Below are positions 33,567 to 42,323 of a stretch of DNA of 64,000 bases, in pieces (position 1 is the first letter of the stretch; each line of letters begins with the position of its first letter). The notes beneath the pieces were generated by a model. That model ran no database searches. It saw only the letters and a program-made list of their open reading frames with translations, and was not told the DNA's origin. The stretch comes from UBA5018 sp947463165. GTDB lineage: Bacteria; Cyanobacteriota; Cyanobacteriia; PCC-6307; Cyanobiaceae. Position numbers and translations under genes: made by a program. The stretch covers positions 9,739 through 73,738 of the forward strand of contig CALRTY020000019.1 in assembly GCA_943371245.1 (NCBI GenBank), given 5' to 3'.

Positions 33567-36392
33567 CTAGCGACTGGCCTTGAGGCTGCCGCGCGTCACC
33601 CCCAGCCGACTGTCCAGTTGCTCGCTGCGCCACAGCTCCCTGCCGCTGAGCCGCCCAGCCAGGGCGGCGAGGTACTGCTCCACCCTGAGCCTGGCCTGTT
33701 CGGCGGTCTCATCAAGCAATTCCAAGCGCAGATGGCCCACCCCGGCCTTGCGCAGCTGGGGCAGGGCCTCGGCTGCGGTTTGGGCCCTGGCATTGAACAG
33801 GGTGTTGCGGCAACCGAGATCTGCCCGCAGTGGATGTTCAGCGCCACTGCGGTCTCTCAGCAGCACCTGGTGCTGCTCACAGGGCCTGCCGCAGTCGGTG
33901 TGGTCATGGCCATCACTGAGAAAGGCACAGAACAGGCAGTGCTCCATGTGGAACAGGGGCATGTGCTGGTGCACAGTCACCTCGACGCTGCCAGGGGGGC
34001 AGCCGGCCACCAACTGCAGCAGTTGGGGTAAGGCGAGGTCATAGCTGGCGGTGATCCGCTGCAATCCCCAGTGATCCAGGAACCAGGCGGCGGTTAACGG
34101 ATTAGCCACGTTCAAGGCGAAATCGCCGATGCAGGGGGCCACTGGCGTGAGCCGCTCCAGTTGATCGGCATTGCGCACCAGGTAGCCACTGGGCGCAGCC
34201 CGCAGCAGCGGTTCGAGACTCCAGGCCTCATCGGGGCGCGTGATTCTGGCGCCCGCCAACCAGAGGCCATCGGGCCAGCAACCCCGGCCGATGGCCACCG
34301 CCTCCCGCAATTCCCGCGGCTGCTCCAGCTCGGCGATCACAGACCGCAGTGGCAAGCCCTGCAGGGCCTCCAACTGCTGCAAAGATCTCACCAGCACATG
34401 CAGGGCCGGCTCGGCCCCAGGTGGGTTGAGTGGGCTGGCTGGCCCTCTGGCTGACGCTGTGGCTGGCCAGGTTGCTGGGTAACCATCTGGCTGGCCAGCG
34501 GTGCTCAATCGGGCGCCCTGGAGACTAGATAAATCACTGGTCTGCCAGCTACTGGGAGCGGCAGGTGCAGAGGCTGGGGTAGAGGTAGAGGTAGAGGTAG
34601 AGGTAGAGTTAGAGGTAGAGGTAGAGGTAGAGGTAGAGGTAGAGGTAGAGCTAGAGGCTGGGGCTGAGGGAATTAGTTCGGTGAGTTCTTCTACCAATTG
34701 GCGCCTCAGCCGGTTGAGTTCGGCCACCGGTAGGAACAGGTTTTCCGGCAGATCCAGCTGCAGGGAGGCCAGCCGCCAACCGCTTCCCCCCAGGCGCCCC
34801 AGTTGAGCTTCCAGTCGCGGGCGGTCTAGGCCGCTGCCGGTGGCCGCCGCCAATGGCAGCTGGGAGCGCAGCACCAAGGGCGACGGCAGCTCCTGGTTAG
34901 CCACGGCGATCAGGATCAGTTCAATCGGTTGATTCAGCCGGCCTCGCACCGCCAAGGTGAGGGGTTGAGCGACAGGAGGAGTGGGGCCGTTGGCTTGACG
35001 CTGCCACTGGCGCTCCAGCAGCGGATCACTGCTGAGCCAACAGGGGGCCCCGGGCCGCAGCCGCCTCGCATCCAGGCGGCCGGGCCCTAGGCGCAGTGCC
35101 ACCAAGCCCGGCCGGCGCCGCTCGACGGCCATCACCCTTCCACCGATCTCCTCGGGCGGCAGCAGCGGGTCGGGGCTGGGCACCTCGAAGACCAGCCCAT
35201 GACCTGGCCTTAGTTGCCGAGAGCAGCGCAGTAACCACCAGCCACTGGGCTCGATCCTTTCCAACTGCCCGATCAGGGGCCCGCGTTTTTTGCTCCAGCG
35301 GCCATGCACCAGCTGGCGATGGTTGACCCCCTGCAGCCAACCTTGGCCAAGGCCCCGGGAAAAACTCAGTTCCAGGTTGGCGCAGGCCTCAGCCACTGGC
35401 TGGTCGCTTCCCGGTGGAGACAAAGCCGCATCAACCGGCTCCGCAGCCAAGTCTGTTTGGTCTTGGTCTTGAGCTTGTTCTTTCCCTAGCCCTTGACCTT
35501 TCCCTTTCCCATGAGCTTGGCCTTGGCTTTGCTGATCAGCAGCTGCCCTGGTTTGATCCAGGCTGCGGCGATAGGCATCGGTGACCGCCGCCACGTAGCT
35601 GGCGTCCTTGAGCCGACCTTCGATTTTGAGACTGGCGATGCCGATCTCCACCAGCTGCGGCAATAGTTCCCAGGCCGCTAGATCCTGGGGGGAGAGCAGA
35701 TAACGCTGGTCGCCTAGATCGCGCTCCTGGCCATCGACAATCAACTGATAGGGAAGCCGGCAGGCCTGGGCACACTCACCCCTGTTGGCACTGCGTTGAC
35801 CAAGGGCTTCGCTGGTGAGGCACTGGCCGGAATAGGCCACACAGAGGGCGCCATGCACGAACATCTCCAGGGGCATGGCCAGATGTCGCTGAGCCAGTTG
35901 GTCCTGAATTCGGCTCAGATCCCGCAGGGTCAATTCGCGGGCCAGCACCACGCGCTCACAGCCCAGGGCGGCAGCCTGGGCCACACCGGCAGCGCTGGTG
36001 ATTGACATCTGGGTGGATCCATGGATCGCCAGCTGGGGCGCCAGGCTGCGGGCTAGGCGGGCCAGGCCGATGTCCTGCACGATCAGGGCATCTACGCCGG
36101 CGGCGCTGGCCTCCAGCACCAATTGAGCTGCATCTTCCAGTTCATCCGCAAAGATCAGCACGTTCACGGTGAGGAAGCCCTTAACGCCGCGCTGGTGCAG
36201 CCAGTGCATCAGTTCCGGCAGCTGCTGGCGCTGAAAGTTGGCTGCCCGTAGACGGGCATTGAAGGCCTCCACCCCGAAATAGACGGCATCGGCGCCATTG
36301 GCCACCGCCGCCCGCAGGGCATCCCAGTTGCCGGCTGGGGCCAGCAGCTCAGGCAGGCGAACCCCGCCATTGATCTGTTGATGGGGTGTCAT
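33567..36392 (-). CDS. U32-family protein with DUF3656-like region
   Basis: 941-aa member of the peptidase U32 family, whose better studied relatives (TrhP, RlhA) hydroxylate RNA rather than cut protein. The N-terminal TIM-barrel starts LLAPAGNWDALRAAVANGADAVYFG. The U32 signature EMFVHGALCVAYSGQCLTS (about residues 180-198) and nearby Cys in RGECAQACR probably bind a cluster. A collagenase-like DUF3656-type part follows. It is longer than usual because of two low-complexity inserts: a Gly/Gln/Lys run (~295-320) and a Ser-Thr run (~580-605) encoded by a 6-bp microsatellite. Its start overlaps the upstream gene's stop by four bases. RNA modification is inferred from family only. Confidence 0.88.
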   Translation of the reverse strand: MTPHQQINGGVRLPELLAPAGNWDALRAAVANGADAVYFGVEAFNARLRAANFQRQQLPELMHWLHQRGVKGFLTVNVLIFADELEDAAQLVLEASAAGVDALIVQDIGLARLARSLAPQLAIHGSTQMSITSAAGVAQAAALGCERVVLARELTLRDLSRIQDQLAQRHLAMPLEMFVHGALCVAYSGQCLTSEALGQRSANRGECAQACRLPYQLIVDGQERDLGDQRYLLSPQDLAAWELLPQLVEIGIASLKIEGRLKDASYVAAVTDAYRRSLDQTRAAADQQSQGQAHGKGKGQGLGKEQAQDQDQTDLAAEPVDAALSPPGSDQPVAEACANLELSFSRGLGQGWLQGVNHRQLVHGRWSKKRGPLIGQLERIEPSGWWLLRCSRQLRPGHGLVFEVPSPDPLLPPEEIGGRVMAVERRRPGLVALRLGPGRLDARRLRPGAPCWLSSDPLLERQWQRQANGPTPPVAQPLTLAVRGRLNQPIELILIAVANQELPSPLVLRSQLPLAAATGSGLDRPRLEAQLGRLGGSGWRLASLQLDLPENLFLPVAELNRLRRQLVEELTELIPSAPASSSTSTSTSTSTSTSNSTSTSTSTSTPASAPAAPSSWQTSDLSSLQGARLSTAGQPDGYPATWPATASARGPASPLNPPGAEPALHVLVRSLQQLEALQGLPLRSVIAELEQPRELREAVAIGRGCWPDGLWLAGARITRPDEAWSLEPLLRAAPSGYLVRNADQLERLTPVAPCIGDFALNVANPLTAAWFLDHWGLQRITASYDLALPQLLQLVAGCPPGSVEVTVHQHMPLFHMEHCLFCAFLSDGHDHTDCGRPCEQHQVLLRDRSGAEHPLRADLGCRNTLFNARAQTAAEALPQLRKAGVGHLRLELLDETAEQARLRVEQYLAALAGRLSGRELWRSEQLDSRLGVTRGSLKASR
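34578..34649. repeat. 6-bp microsatellite inside the U32 gene
   Basis: Twelve tandem GGTAGA units (one GTTAGA variant) on the plus strand, read on the minus strand as Ser-Thr repeats. The unit length keeps the frame, so copy number can change without inactivating the gene. Confidence 0.95.
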
Positions 36393-37102
36393 TGGCGCTG
36401 CAGCCGATCGGCGGGCTCAAACATTCGCAGGGCCTTGGCAGTGCCCTCAAAGCGCCAGTGCCAGGGCTCGTAATTCACCCCCTGAGCATTTCCTTTTGTA
36501 AAGGAGATCGTGAATTGATATTTACGGGCGTTCTGGCGCAGCCAGGCGAAGGCCGCCGTGGTCTCAAAATCCTGGGAGAGGTTGCTGCCAGGGGCGGCCG
36601 CGTCCCCCAGGTCCACCGCATAGCCGGTGCTGTGCTCCGAGTAGCCGGGGGGCGCACTCACCTTGGCTCTTTCGCTGGCGCTCTGGTTGCGCTCGGCCTT
36701 CACATCGAAAAACAGGGCCTTTTGCTCAGCCAGGGAGCGGAAGCCACTGAGTACCACCAGATTGACGCCATCGGCGAGGGCGGCGTTTTGCATGGCCAGC
36801 AGGGCGTCGGCGGCATCGCGCTGCAGCTGCTGGCCAGGGGCCACGGTCACCAGTTCAGCCCGATTCAGCTCGGGGTAAGGGAAATGACCCAGCAGGCGAC
36901 CATCGAGGCCTGGGCGGGCGGCGATGCCGGCCACCGGAGGCGCCGCCAGCAGGCGCCGCAGCGGGCCGGGGAAGATCAGCGCCAGGGCTAGCAGCGACAG
37001 CAGCAGGCCCAGGGAGCTGAGCCTGATCAACACGGAAAGCCCACTCTGGGGCCGCTTCGGCGGCTTGCTGCGACGGGCCACCGGGATGTCGTCGACGATC
37101 AC
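36389..37102 (-). CDS. VanY/LdcB-type cell-wall carboxypeptidase
   Basis: 237-aa zinc peptidase trimming D-Ala (or the LD bond) from peptidoglycan stem peptides. An N-terminal membrane segment (residues ~24-44, LIRLSSLGLLLSLLALALIF) anchors it with the enzyme outside. LSGFRSLAEQ, the zinc motif SEHSTGYAVDLGD (SxHxxGxAxD) and EPWHWRF near the C-terminus carry the ligands. It is four bases overlapped with the U32 gene downstream. Confidence 0.92.
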   Translation of the reverse strand: MIVDDIPVARRSKPPKRPQSGLSVLIRLSSLGLLLSLLALALIFPGPLRRLLAAPPVAGIAARPGLDGRLLGHFPYPELNRAELVTVAPGQQLQRDAADALLAMQNAALADGVNLVVLSGFRSLAEQKALFFDVKAERNQSASERAKVSAPPGYSEHSTGYAVDLGDAAAPGSNLSQDFETTAAFAWLRQNARKYQFTISFTKGNAQGVNYEPWHWRFEGTAKALRMFEPADRLQRQ

Positions 37103-37279
37103 CTCGGCTGCCCGGCTCCGGATCCATAGGAGAAGTCGATCCTAGGAGGCCGGCATTGAGCGGGAAGGGTTAGGGGGCGGCTTGGGCGGTATTAGACCGC
37201 CATTGTTAAGGAGCCCCGGCTGCCCTGGCAATGGTGTTAGCTTCCAGGTTACGTACTTCCTTGGCGGAGCGATTTTCCG

Positions 37280-38707
37280 ATGTTGCGTGTGGCAGTGGTG
37301 GGCGGCGGTCCTAGTGGCTCCTGTGCCGCTGAAGTACTCGCCAAGGCCGGTATCCAAACCTGGCTGTTCGAACGCAAGCTCGACAACGCCAAACCCTGCG
37401 GCGGCGCCATCCCGCTATGCATGGTTAGTGAGTTTGAGATTCCTGAGGAAATAATCGACCGCAAGGTGCGCAATATGCGCATGATTTCACCCTCTAACCG
37501 CGAGGTGGATATTCACCTGGATAACCAGGCTGAATACATTGGCATGTGCCGCAGGGAAGTATTAGACGACTATCTGCGCAACCGTGCGGCTAAGCTCGGC
37601 GCCAATCTGATCAATGGTCTTGTCACCAAGATCGAGACCGGTAACCAGCGTCAAGGCCCCTATACGCTCACCTATTCAGACTATGGCGCTGGCGCCGCCA
37701 CTGGCGAAGCCAAGTCTCTGGAGGTAGACTTAATCATTGGTGCCGATGGCGCCAATAGCAGGGTGGCCAAGGCAATGGATGCCGGCGATTACAACGTGGC
37801 AATCGCTTTCCAGGAGCGCATCAAGCTGCCACCGGAAGAGATGAAATATTATGAAAATTTGGCCGAGATGTACGTGGGAACCGATGTTTCCCCAGACTTT
37901 TATGCATGGGTTTTCCCCAAGTATGACCATGTTGCCGTCGGCACAGGCACCATGCAGGAAAATCAGTCCCTGATTAAGAGCCTGCAGGTTGGCATCCGCG
38001 AGCGGGCTAAAAAGCGCCTGCTCAATGGTGAGGTGATCAAGGTGGAGGCCCATCCCATTCCTGAACATCCCCGCCCCAGGCGCGTCGTTGGCCGGATGGC
38101 CCTGGTGGGCGATGCAGCTGGATATGTAACCAAGAGCTCCGGTGAAGGTATTTATTTTGCCGCCAAGAGCGGGCGCATGTGCGCAGAGCAGGTGGTGAAG
38201 GCCAGCAGTAATGGCAGCAAGATTCCCAGCGAAAAAGATCTGAAGGTTTATCTGAAAATCTGGGACAAGCAGTACGGTGCCACCTATAAGGTGCTGGAAA
38301 TTCTGCAAAATATTTTCTACAGAAATGACGCAGCCCGCGAAGCTTTTGTAGAGATGTGCGACGACAAAGATGTGCAAAAGCTCACTTTTGACAGCTATCT
38401 CTATAAGCGTGTTGTCGTAATGAATCCATGGCAGCAGCTCAAGCTCACCCTGCTCACCCTGGGCTCTGTGCTCCGCGGCCATGCCCTGGCTCCCCAGGGC
38501 TATCGGCCGGTGCCCAGTGCTGTCCGCACTGAAGCAGTGGCCGAAGAGATGCTCGCCGCCGGCAGCATCCGTGGTGGCATCAATGCTTCCAAGGAAAAGA
38601 AAGCCGCCGCTGCCGAGCAGGCGTTGATAAGCAGCGATGCCGCCAGCCCCGCTGCTGCCGCTGATGGCCAGTCCACTGAACAGCGACAGCCAGTCGCCGT
38701 TGGCTAA
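37280..38707 (+). CDS. chlP: Geranylgeranyl diphosphate/chlorophyll reductase
   Basis: FAD-containing reductase that converts the geranylgeranyl group to phytyl for chlorophyll and tocopherol. 475 aa. VAVVGGGPSGSCAAEVLA is the Rossmann start; KPCGGAIPLCM, YAWVFPKYDHVAVGTGTM and LVGDAAGYVTKSSGEGIYFA are ChlP landmarks. The C-terminal ~50 residues are Ala/Ser-rich and not part of the enzyme fold. The direction is opposite to the VanY gene, with 177 bases of shared upstream DNA. A strong terminator follows at 38833. Confidence 0.97.
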   Translation: MLRVAVVGGGPSGSCAAEVLAKAGIQTWLFERKLDNAKPCGGAIPLCMVSEFEIPEEIIDRKVRNMRMISPSNREVDIHLDNQAEYIGMCRREVLDDYLRNRAAKLGANLINGLVTKIETGNQRQGPYTLTYSDYGAGAATGEAKSLEVDLIIGADGANSRVAKAMDAGDYNVAIAFQERIKLPPEEMKYYENLAEMYVGTDVSPDFYAWVFPKYDHVAVGTGTMQENQSLIKSLQVGIRERAKKRLLNGEVIKVEAHPIPEHPRPRRVVGRMALVGDAAGYVTKSSGEGIYFAAKSGRMCAEQVVKASSNGSKIPSEKDLKVYLKIWDKQYGATYKVLEILQNIFYRNDAAREAFVEMCDDKDVQKLTFDSYLYKRVVVMNPWQQLKLTLLTLGSVLRGHALAPQGYRPVPSAVRTEAVAEEMLAAGSIRGGINASKEKKAAAAEQALISSDAASPAAAADGQSTEQRQPVAVG

Positions 38708-38733
38708 ATCTTGGCGAGCCTCGCCAAGTAACC

Positions 38734-38802
38734 AGCCATCCATATCAGTCTGGTAATCGGCTGCGAACGAGCCATCCATATCAGTCTGGTAATCGCCTGC
38801 GA
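38734..38802. repeat. 33-bp direct repeat after chlP
   Basis: Two copies of a 33-bp sequence beginning GCCATCCATATCAGTCTGG (38734-38766 and 38770-38802), differing at one base, period 36. It is a recent tandem duplication in the chlP 3' region. Confidence 0.95.
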
Positions 38803-38832
38803 AACTGCTGCTGATCTGAAAGACTAATTACC

Positions 38833-38866
38833 GGCCAGCCAATTTGTATTGGTTGGCCATTTTTTG
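38833..38866 (+). terminator. Intrinsic terminator of chlP
   Basis: 11-bp stem GGCCAGCCAAT / ATTGGTTGGCC (one G-U pair), 4-nt loop, followed by A and six Ts. It is a textbook intrinsic terminator 126 bases past the chlP stop. Confidence 0.88.
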
Positions 38867-38906
38867 TTTTCCAAAACTTTCTATTTTTTGTTTTCCAAAA
38901 CTTTCT
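38859..38906. repeat. 24-bp tandem duplication including the terminator T-tract
   Basis: ATTTTTTGTTTTCCAAAACT... occurs twice in exact tandem (38859-38882, 38883-38906). The first copy contains the T-tract of the chlP terminator. Each unit also holds a small palindrome GTTTTCCAAAAC. Confidence 0.93.
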
Positions 38907-38977
38907 ACGGCTAACATTCTGTGCATGGGATTTTTTAGTAGACCACGAGGTGAACAAGTTTTGGTTGGGTAAATTAC

Positions 38978-39002
38978 CCCGACCTGCTCGACAGGTCAGG
39001 GC
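38978..39002 (-). terminator. Hairpin after the KimA-like gene
   Basis: Stem GACCTG / CAGGTC extended by CCC/GGG across a one-base bulge, 18 bases past the stop of the gene ending at 39021. T-tract weak (GGGGTAATTT on the minus strand). Confidence 0.45.
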
Positions 39003-39020
39003 ATGGTTTTCGACTACTGC

Positions 39021-40910
39021 TTAGAGATGGAAGCCCACGGTGGTTACCACACGAGTGCCCTGCGCCCGCAGGGCGTTGCGAAGAAAAATAGTACTTTGGT
39101 TGTGCAATAAATTTTCCCAGCGATAACGGGTTACAAAAATTGGTAATACTATAACGCAAAAGCGATCGCGGCTGGGGCGATGTTGCTTTTCAAAGTCTGC
39201 GACAAATTTTAGTACCGGATCTACTAAGGAGCGGTAGGGAGAATCTAGAATCACTAGCGGCACGCCTGGCACTTGGCGCTGCCACTGCTCCCGGAACCGC
39301 TCGCCACGATCGCTGCTCAGTTCTACGTGCACAGCCACCAGTTCGCTGGCAATTGTTGAGGCAAAGCGTATTGCTTCAAAGCTGCCCCGGTGCAGCTGGC
39401 CCACCAGCACCACGGTGGGAGCACCGCCTTCCTTCGGACGACTGGGCAGCTTAAGCAGTACATCACTGGCCATGCGCAGGCGCTTGGCCACATAGTTGTA
39501 GTGGTTTTTGATCTTGAGGTAGACAGCTACTAGCAGCGGGATGGCCAGCACCACCAGCCAGGCACCCTGGCTGAACTTGCTATAGAGAAGAACCCCTCCA
39601 ACAATCGCTGTGATCGTGGCCCCCAGACCATTGATCAGGGCACGGGGCAGCCAACTGCCGCTCTCCTGGCGCAGCTTCCACCAGTGCACAACCATGCCGG
39701 CTTGGGAGAAGCTGAAGCTGAGGAAAACCCCCACCGCATATAGAGGAATTAGCCTGGTTACGCTGCCCTGAAAAATTACCAACAACAGGCCAGATAGGCC
39801 ACTGAGGGCCAAAATGCCGTTGCTAAACACCAGGCGATCGCCCATCGAGGCCAACTGGCGAGGCAGAAAGCCGTCTTGGGCAAGGAAAGCCGCCAGGCGA
39901 GGAAAGTCTGCATAGGCCGTGTTGGCGGCCAGCAACAGAATCAGCAGTGTGGCTAATTGCAAGAAGAGCAGCAGAGGGCCGTTGCCAAAAACCTGTTCGC
40001 CTAGCTGATACAAGAGGGTGGGGCCGTTCTCCACATAGACCACCCCTGTGTGCTGAGCAAGCACGCTGATGCCGCCGAACATCAGGGCCAGCATTGTTAC
40101 CATCACCACCAGTACCCGACGGGCATTGCGCCACTCACTGGGACGGAAGGCGGTAACACTGTCACTAATGGCCTCGATGCCGGTGAGGGCAGCGCATCCT
40201 GAACTGAAGGCTCTCATCAACAGGACAGGGCCCAGGGCCGTGAGCTCTCCTTGATGATTAATATTCAGCAGTTGCTGCTGCTGAGCTAATTCAATGCCAG
40301 GTAATTGGCCTAGGCCAGCCTTCACGGCTCCGCCGATCAGCAGGGTGAACACCAAAACCATGAATAGGTAGGTGGGCACGCTGAGTAGCTTGGCGCTGGA
40401 GCTCACACCCCGCAGGTTGGCCACCATCACCAGGGCGATGGCCACCAGGCAGAGCAATACCCGCTCTGGTTCCAGAATCGGGAAATAGGAGGTGAGCGCG
40501 GCAATACCGGCCGCCACACTCACCGCCACCGTCAGCACATAGTCAATCGACAGGGATGCCCCCGCCACCAGGCCAGGCAATTTACCGAGGTTGTCCTGGG
40601 AGACCCGGTAGGAACCACCGCCAAATGGGTAGGCTTTGATCGTTTGCCGGTAGCTCACGGCCACGATCGCCATCAGGCCCAGGATCAGGCCTGTGATCGG
40701 CAGGGTGAACTGCAAAGCAGCCGCTCCAGCCATGCCCAGCACCAGCACGATCTCCTGGGTGGCATAGGCCACGGAGGAAAGGGCATCGGAACTGAGGATC
40801 GCTAGGGCTTCGGCGTTGTTGAACCGCTCTTCGGCGTGGGCGCTGGTGGGTAGGGGGGCGCCGATCAGCACTCTTCTCAGCTGGCTGATGGCGGAAAAAG
40901 GTCGCGGCAC
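39021..40910 (-). CDS. KimA (YdaO)-like potassium importer
   Basis: 629-aa APC-superfamily transporter. The N-terminal LRRVLIGAPLPTSAHAEERF and ALAILSSDALSSVAYATQEI, the FSSGCAALTGIEAISDSV segment, LAANTAYADFPRLAAFLAQD and PLYAVGVFLSFSFSQAGM follow Bacillus subtilis KimA closely. About 12 membrane helices are followed by a ~150-residue cytosolic domain (VAVHVELSSDRGERFREQW, LDSPYRSLVDP, LLHNQSTIFLRNAL). KimA is a proton-coupled high-affinity K+ importer inhibited by c-di-AMP; that regulation here is inference. A divergent CPA2 antiporter lies 70 bases away, pairing cation uptake with efflux. Most annotation pipelines would say only amino acid permease. Confidence 0.82.
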   Translation of the reverse strand: MPRPFSAISQLRRVLIGAPLPTSAHAEERFNNAEALAILSSDALSSVAYATQEIVLVLGMAGAAALQFTLPITGLILGLMAIVAVSYRQTIKAYPFGGGSYRVSQDNLGKLPGLVAGASLSIDYVLTVAVSVAAGIAALTSYFPILEPERVLLCLVAIALVMVANLRGVSSSAKLLSVPTYLFMVLVFTLLIGGAVKAGLGQLPGIELAQQQQLLNINHQGELTALGPVLLMRAFSSGCAALTGIEAISDSVTAFRPSEWRNARRVLVVMVTMLALMFGGISVLAQHTGVVYVENGPTLLYQLGEQVFGNGPLLLFLQLATLLILLLAANTAYADFPRLAAFLAQDGFLPRQLASMGDRLVFSNGILALSGLSGLLLVIFQGSVTRLIPLYAVGVFLSFSFSQAGMVVHWWKLRQESGSWLPRALINGLGATITAIVGGVLLYSKFSQGAWLVVLAIPLLVAVYLKIKNHYNYVAKRLRMASDVLLKLPSRPKEGGAPTVVLVGQLHRGSFEAIRFASTIASELVAVHVELSSDRGERFREQWQRQVPGVPLVILDSPYRSLVDPVLKFVADFEKQHRPSRDRFCVIVLPIFVTRYRWENLLHNQSTIFLRNALRAQGTRVVTTVGFHL

Positions 40911-40980
40911 ACCTGCAGGCTGAAACTGGCCAAACCCTAGCCCTCTCTAGGCTAGCCCCCTAAGGAAGTGCTGTTCAAAG

Positions 40981-42150
40981 TTGGGCGTTCCCTCCCTGCT
41001 TACCACGCTGTTGATCCTGATGATCGGGCTGCTGATCGCCAGACTTTTGGCGGGCAGGCTGGCCCGCTGGGCAGTGCCGGCGATCGTATTGGAGCTGTTG
41101 GTTGGCTTCGCCCTGGGCAACACGCTGCTGCCATTCCCATCGATCGCCCCCTTGAGCGGCCTTACCGAGCTGGGGGTGCTGACGCTGTTTTTTCAAGTGG
41201 GCATGGAGGTGCGCTCAGATCTGCTCTCTGCCAGCGCCTTCACTATTCTGCGCCTGGTGGGTCTCAGTTGTCTCACTCCGCTACTGGCCTTCTGGCCCCT
41301 GACCCATGGGTTTGCCATGGCGGCGCCCACCGCCTGGTTGTGTCTAGCGGTATTGAGCGCCACCGGTACCGGCGTCACCCTGCGCTTACTGAGCCAGCGC
41401 TCAGCCCTGCGCACCCCCTCAGGCCGATTGTTGGTGGCGGTATCGGTGCTGGACGACCTGCCCGCCATCGGCCTGCTCAGCCTGGCAATGGCCAGTGGCG
41501 GCTCCTCCCTGGCCAAGGGCAGCCAGGCTGGACCATCCCTGTGGATAGGAGTGTTAGCCGCAGCGGCGAGCTATTGGTTGAGCGGCTGGTGGGGCCGCCA
41601 GCGACCTAGCCAGAAGTTGGATGCTTTGACGGTTCTGATCCTGCTGATCGGTTCGGCCTGGCTGGGGGAGATCTCCGGATTTACCTCTTTGCTGGGGGCA
41701 CTTTGGGGGGGGATTTTGCTCAACAGGTTGGCGCCGGTAAATGGCGAGGTGAGCCAGGTGCTGGGGGTGCTCTCGGAAGTGTTTCTGCCCCTTTACTTCA
41801 TCAGCGTGGGCATGAGATTGTCGGCGGAGACGCTGCTGCAACCCAAGGCCTGGCTGTTGGCCCTGGCCCTGGTGGGCCTAGGTGTGCTCAGCAAGCTGAT
41901 CTGCGGACTGGGGGTTAGTGGCGCCGATAGGGCTAGGGGCGTAGATCGGCAGCTGGTGGTGTTTGGCTTGATTCCCAGGGGGCTGCCGGGGCTGGTATTC
42001 GCCACTACGGCCCTCTCTGCCGGCTTGATCAATGGGGTGGAGTTTTCGGCGCTGGTGCTGATGGTTACCGTTACTACAGTGCTGGGGCTACTGCTTTTAG
42101 ATCGGCGCATCATGCAGCTCAATAGAGTGGGCCAGAACCCATCCATATAA
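40981..42150 (+). CDS. CPA2-family cation:proton antiporter
   Basis: 389-aa membrane protein of the monovalent cation:proton antiporter-2 type (NapA/KefB fold) with about 12 helices. LTELGVLTLFFQVGMEVRSDLL and VAVSVLDDLPAIGLLSL (the Asp-Asp pair expected at the ion site) are characteristic, as is LLGALWGGILLNRL. No C-terminal TrkA-N regulatory domain is present. The start is TTG 40981; no better ATG or GTG is near. It is divergent from the KimA-like importer. Ion specificity (Na+ or K+) is undetermined. Confidence 0.88.
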   Translation: MGVPSLLTTLLILMIGLLIARLLAGRLARWAVPAIVLELLVGFALGNTLLPFPSIAPLSGLTELGVLTLFFQVGMEVRSDLLSASAFTILRLVGLSCLTPLLAFWPLTHGFAMAAPTAWLCLAVLSATGTGVTLRLLSQRSALRTPSGRLLVAVSVLDDLPAIGLLSLAMASGGSSLAKGSQAGPSLWIGVLAAAASYWLSGWWGRQRPSQKLDALTVLILLIGSAWLGEISGFTSLLGALWGGILLNRLAPVNGEVSQVLGVLSEVFLPLYFISVGMRLSAETLLQPKAWLLALALVGLGVLSKLICGLGVSGADRARGVDRQLVVFGLIPRGLPGLVFATTALSAGLINGVEFSALVLMVTVTTVLGLLLLDRRIMQLNRVGQNPSI

Positions 42151-42177
42151 AAAAATCTCCGGCGGATGTCGGAGATT
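42148..42177 (-). terminator. Intrinsic terminator of the amt-glnK unit
   Basis: Perfect 8-bp stem AATCTCCG / CGGAGATT (42154-42177). Read on the minus strand it runs straight into seven Ts (complement of 42149-42155). It lies 147 bases past the PII gene stop, abutting the end of the antiporter gene on the other strand. Confidence 0.75.
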
Positions 42178-42323
42178 GAAATGATGGAAAAGTTCTATAA
42201 AAACTGAACCAAAAAATAACTGACCAACTTAGAGCTTGAGCGGCTTGGCGGCAGCTAGGAAAGCTTTGGATTAAGCTAACTCTGATTAAGTGGCTGTGGA
42301 TTTCCGATGAGGGGAGATCAGGC

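Noticed and set aside
34501..34806. Plus-strand ORF with a Glu-Val repeat
   Set aside because: It is the antisense reading of the Ser-Thr microsatellite inside the U32 gene, which is far better supported.
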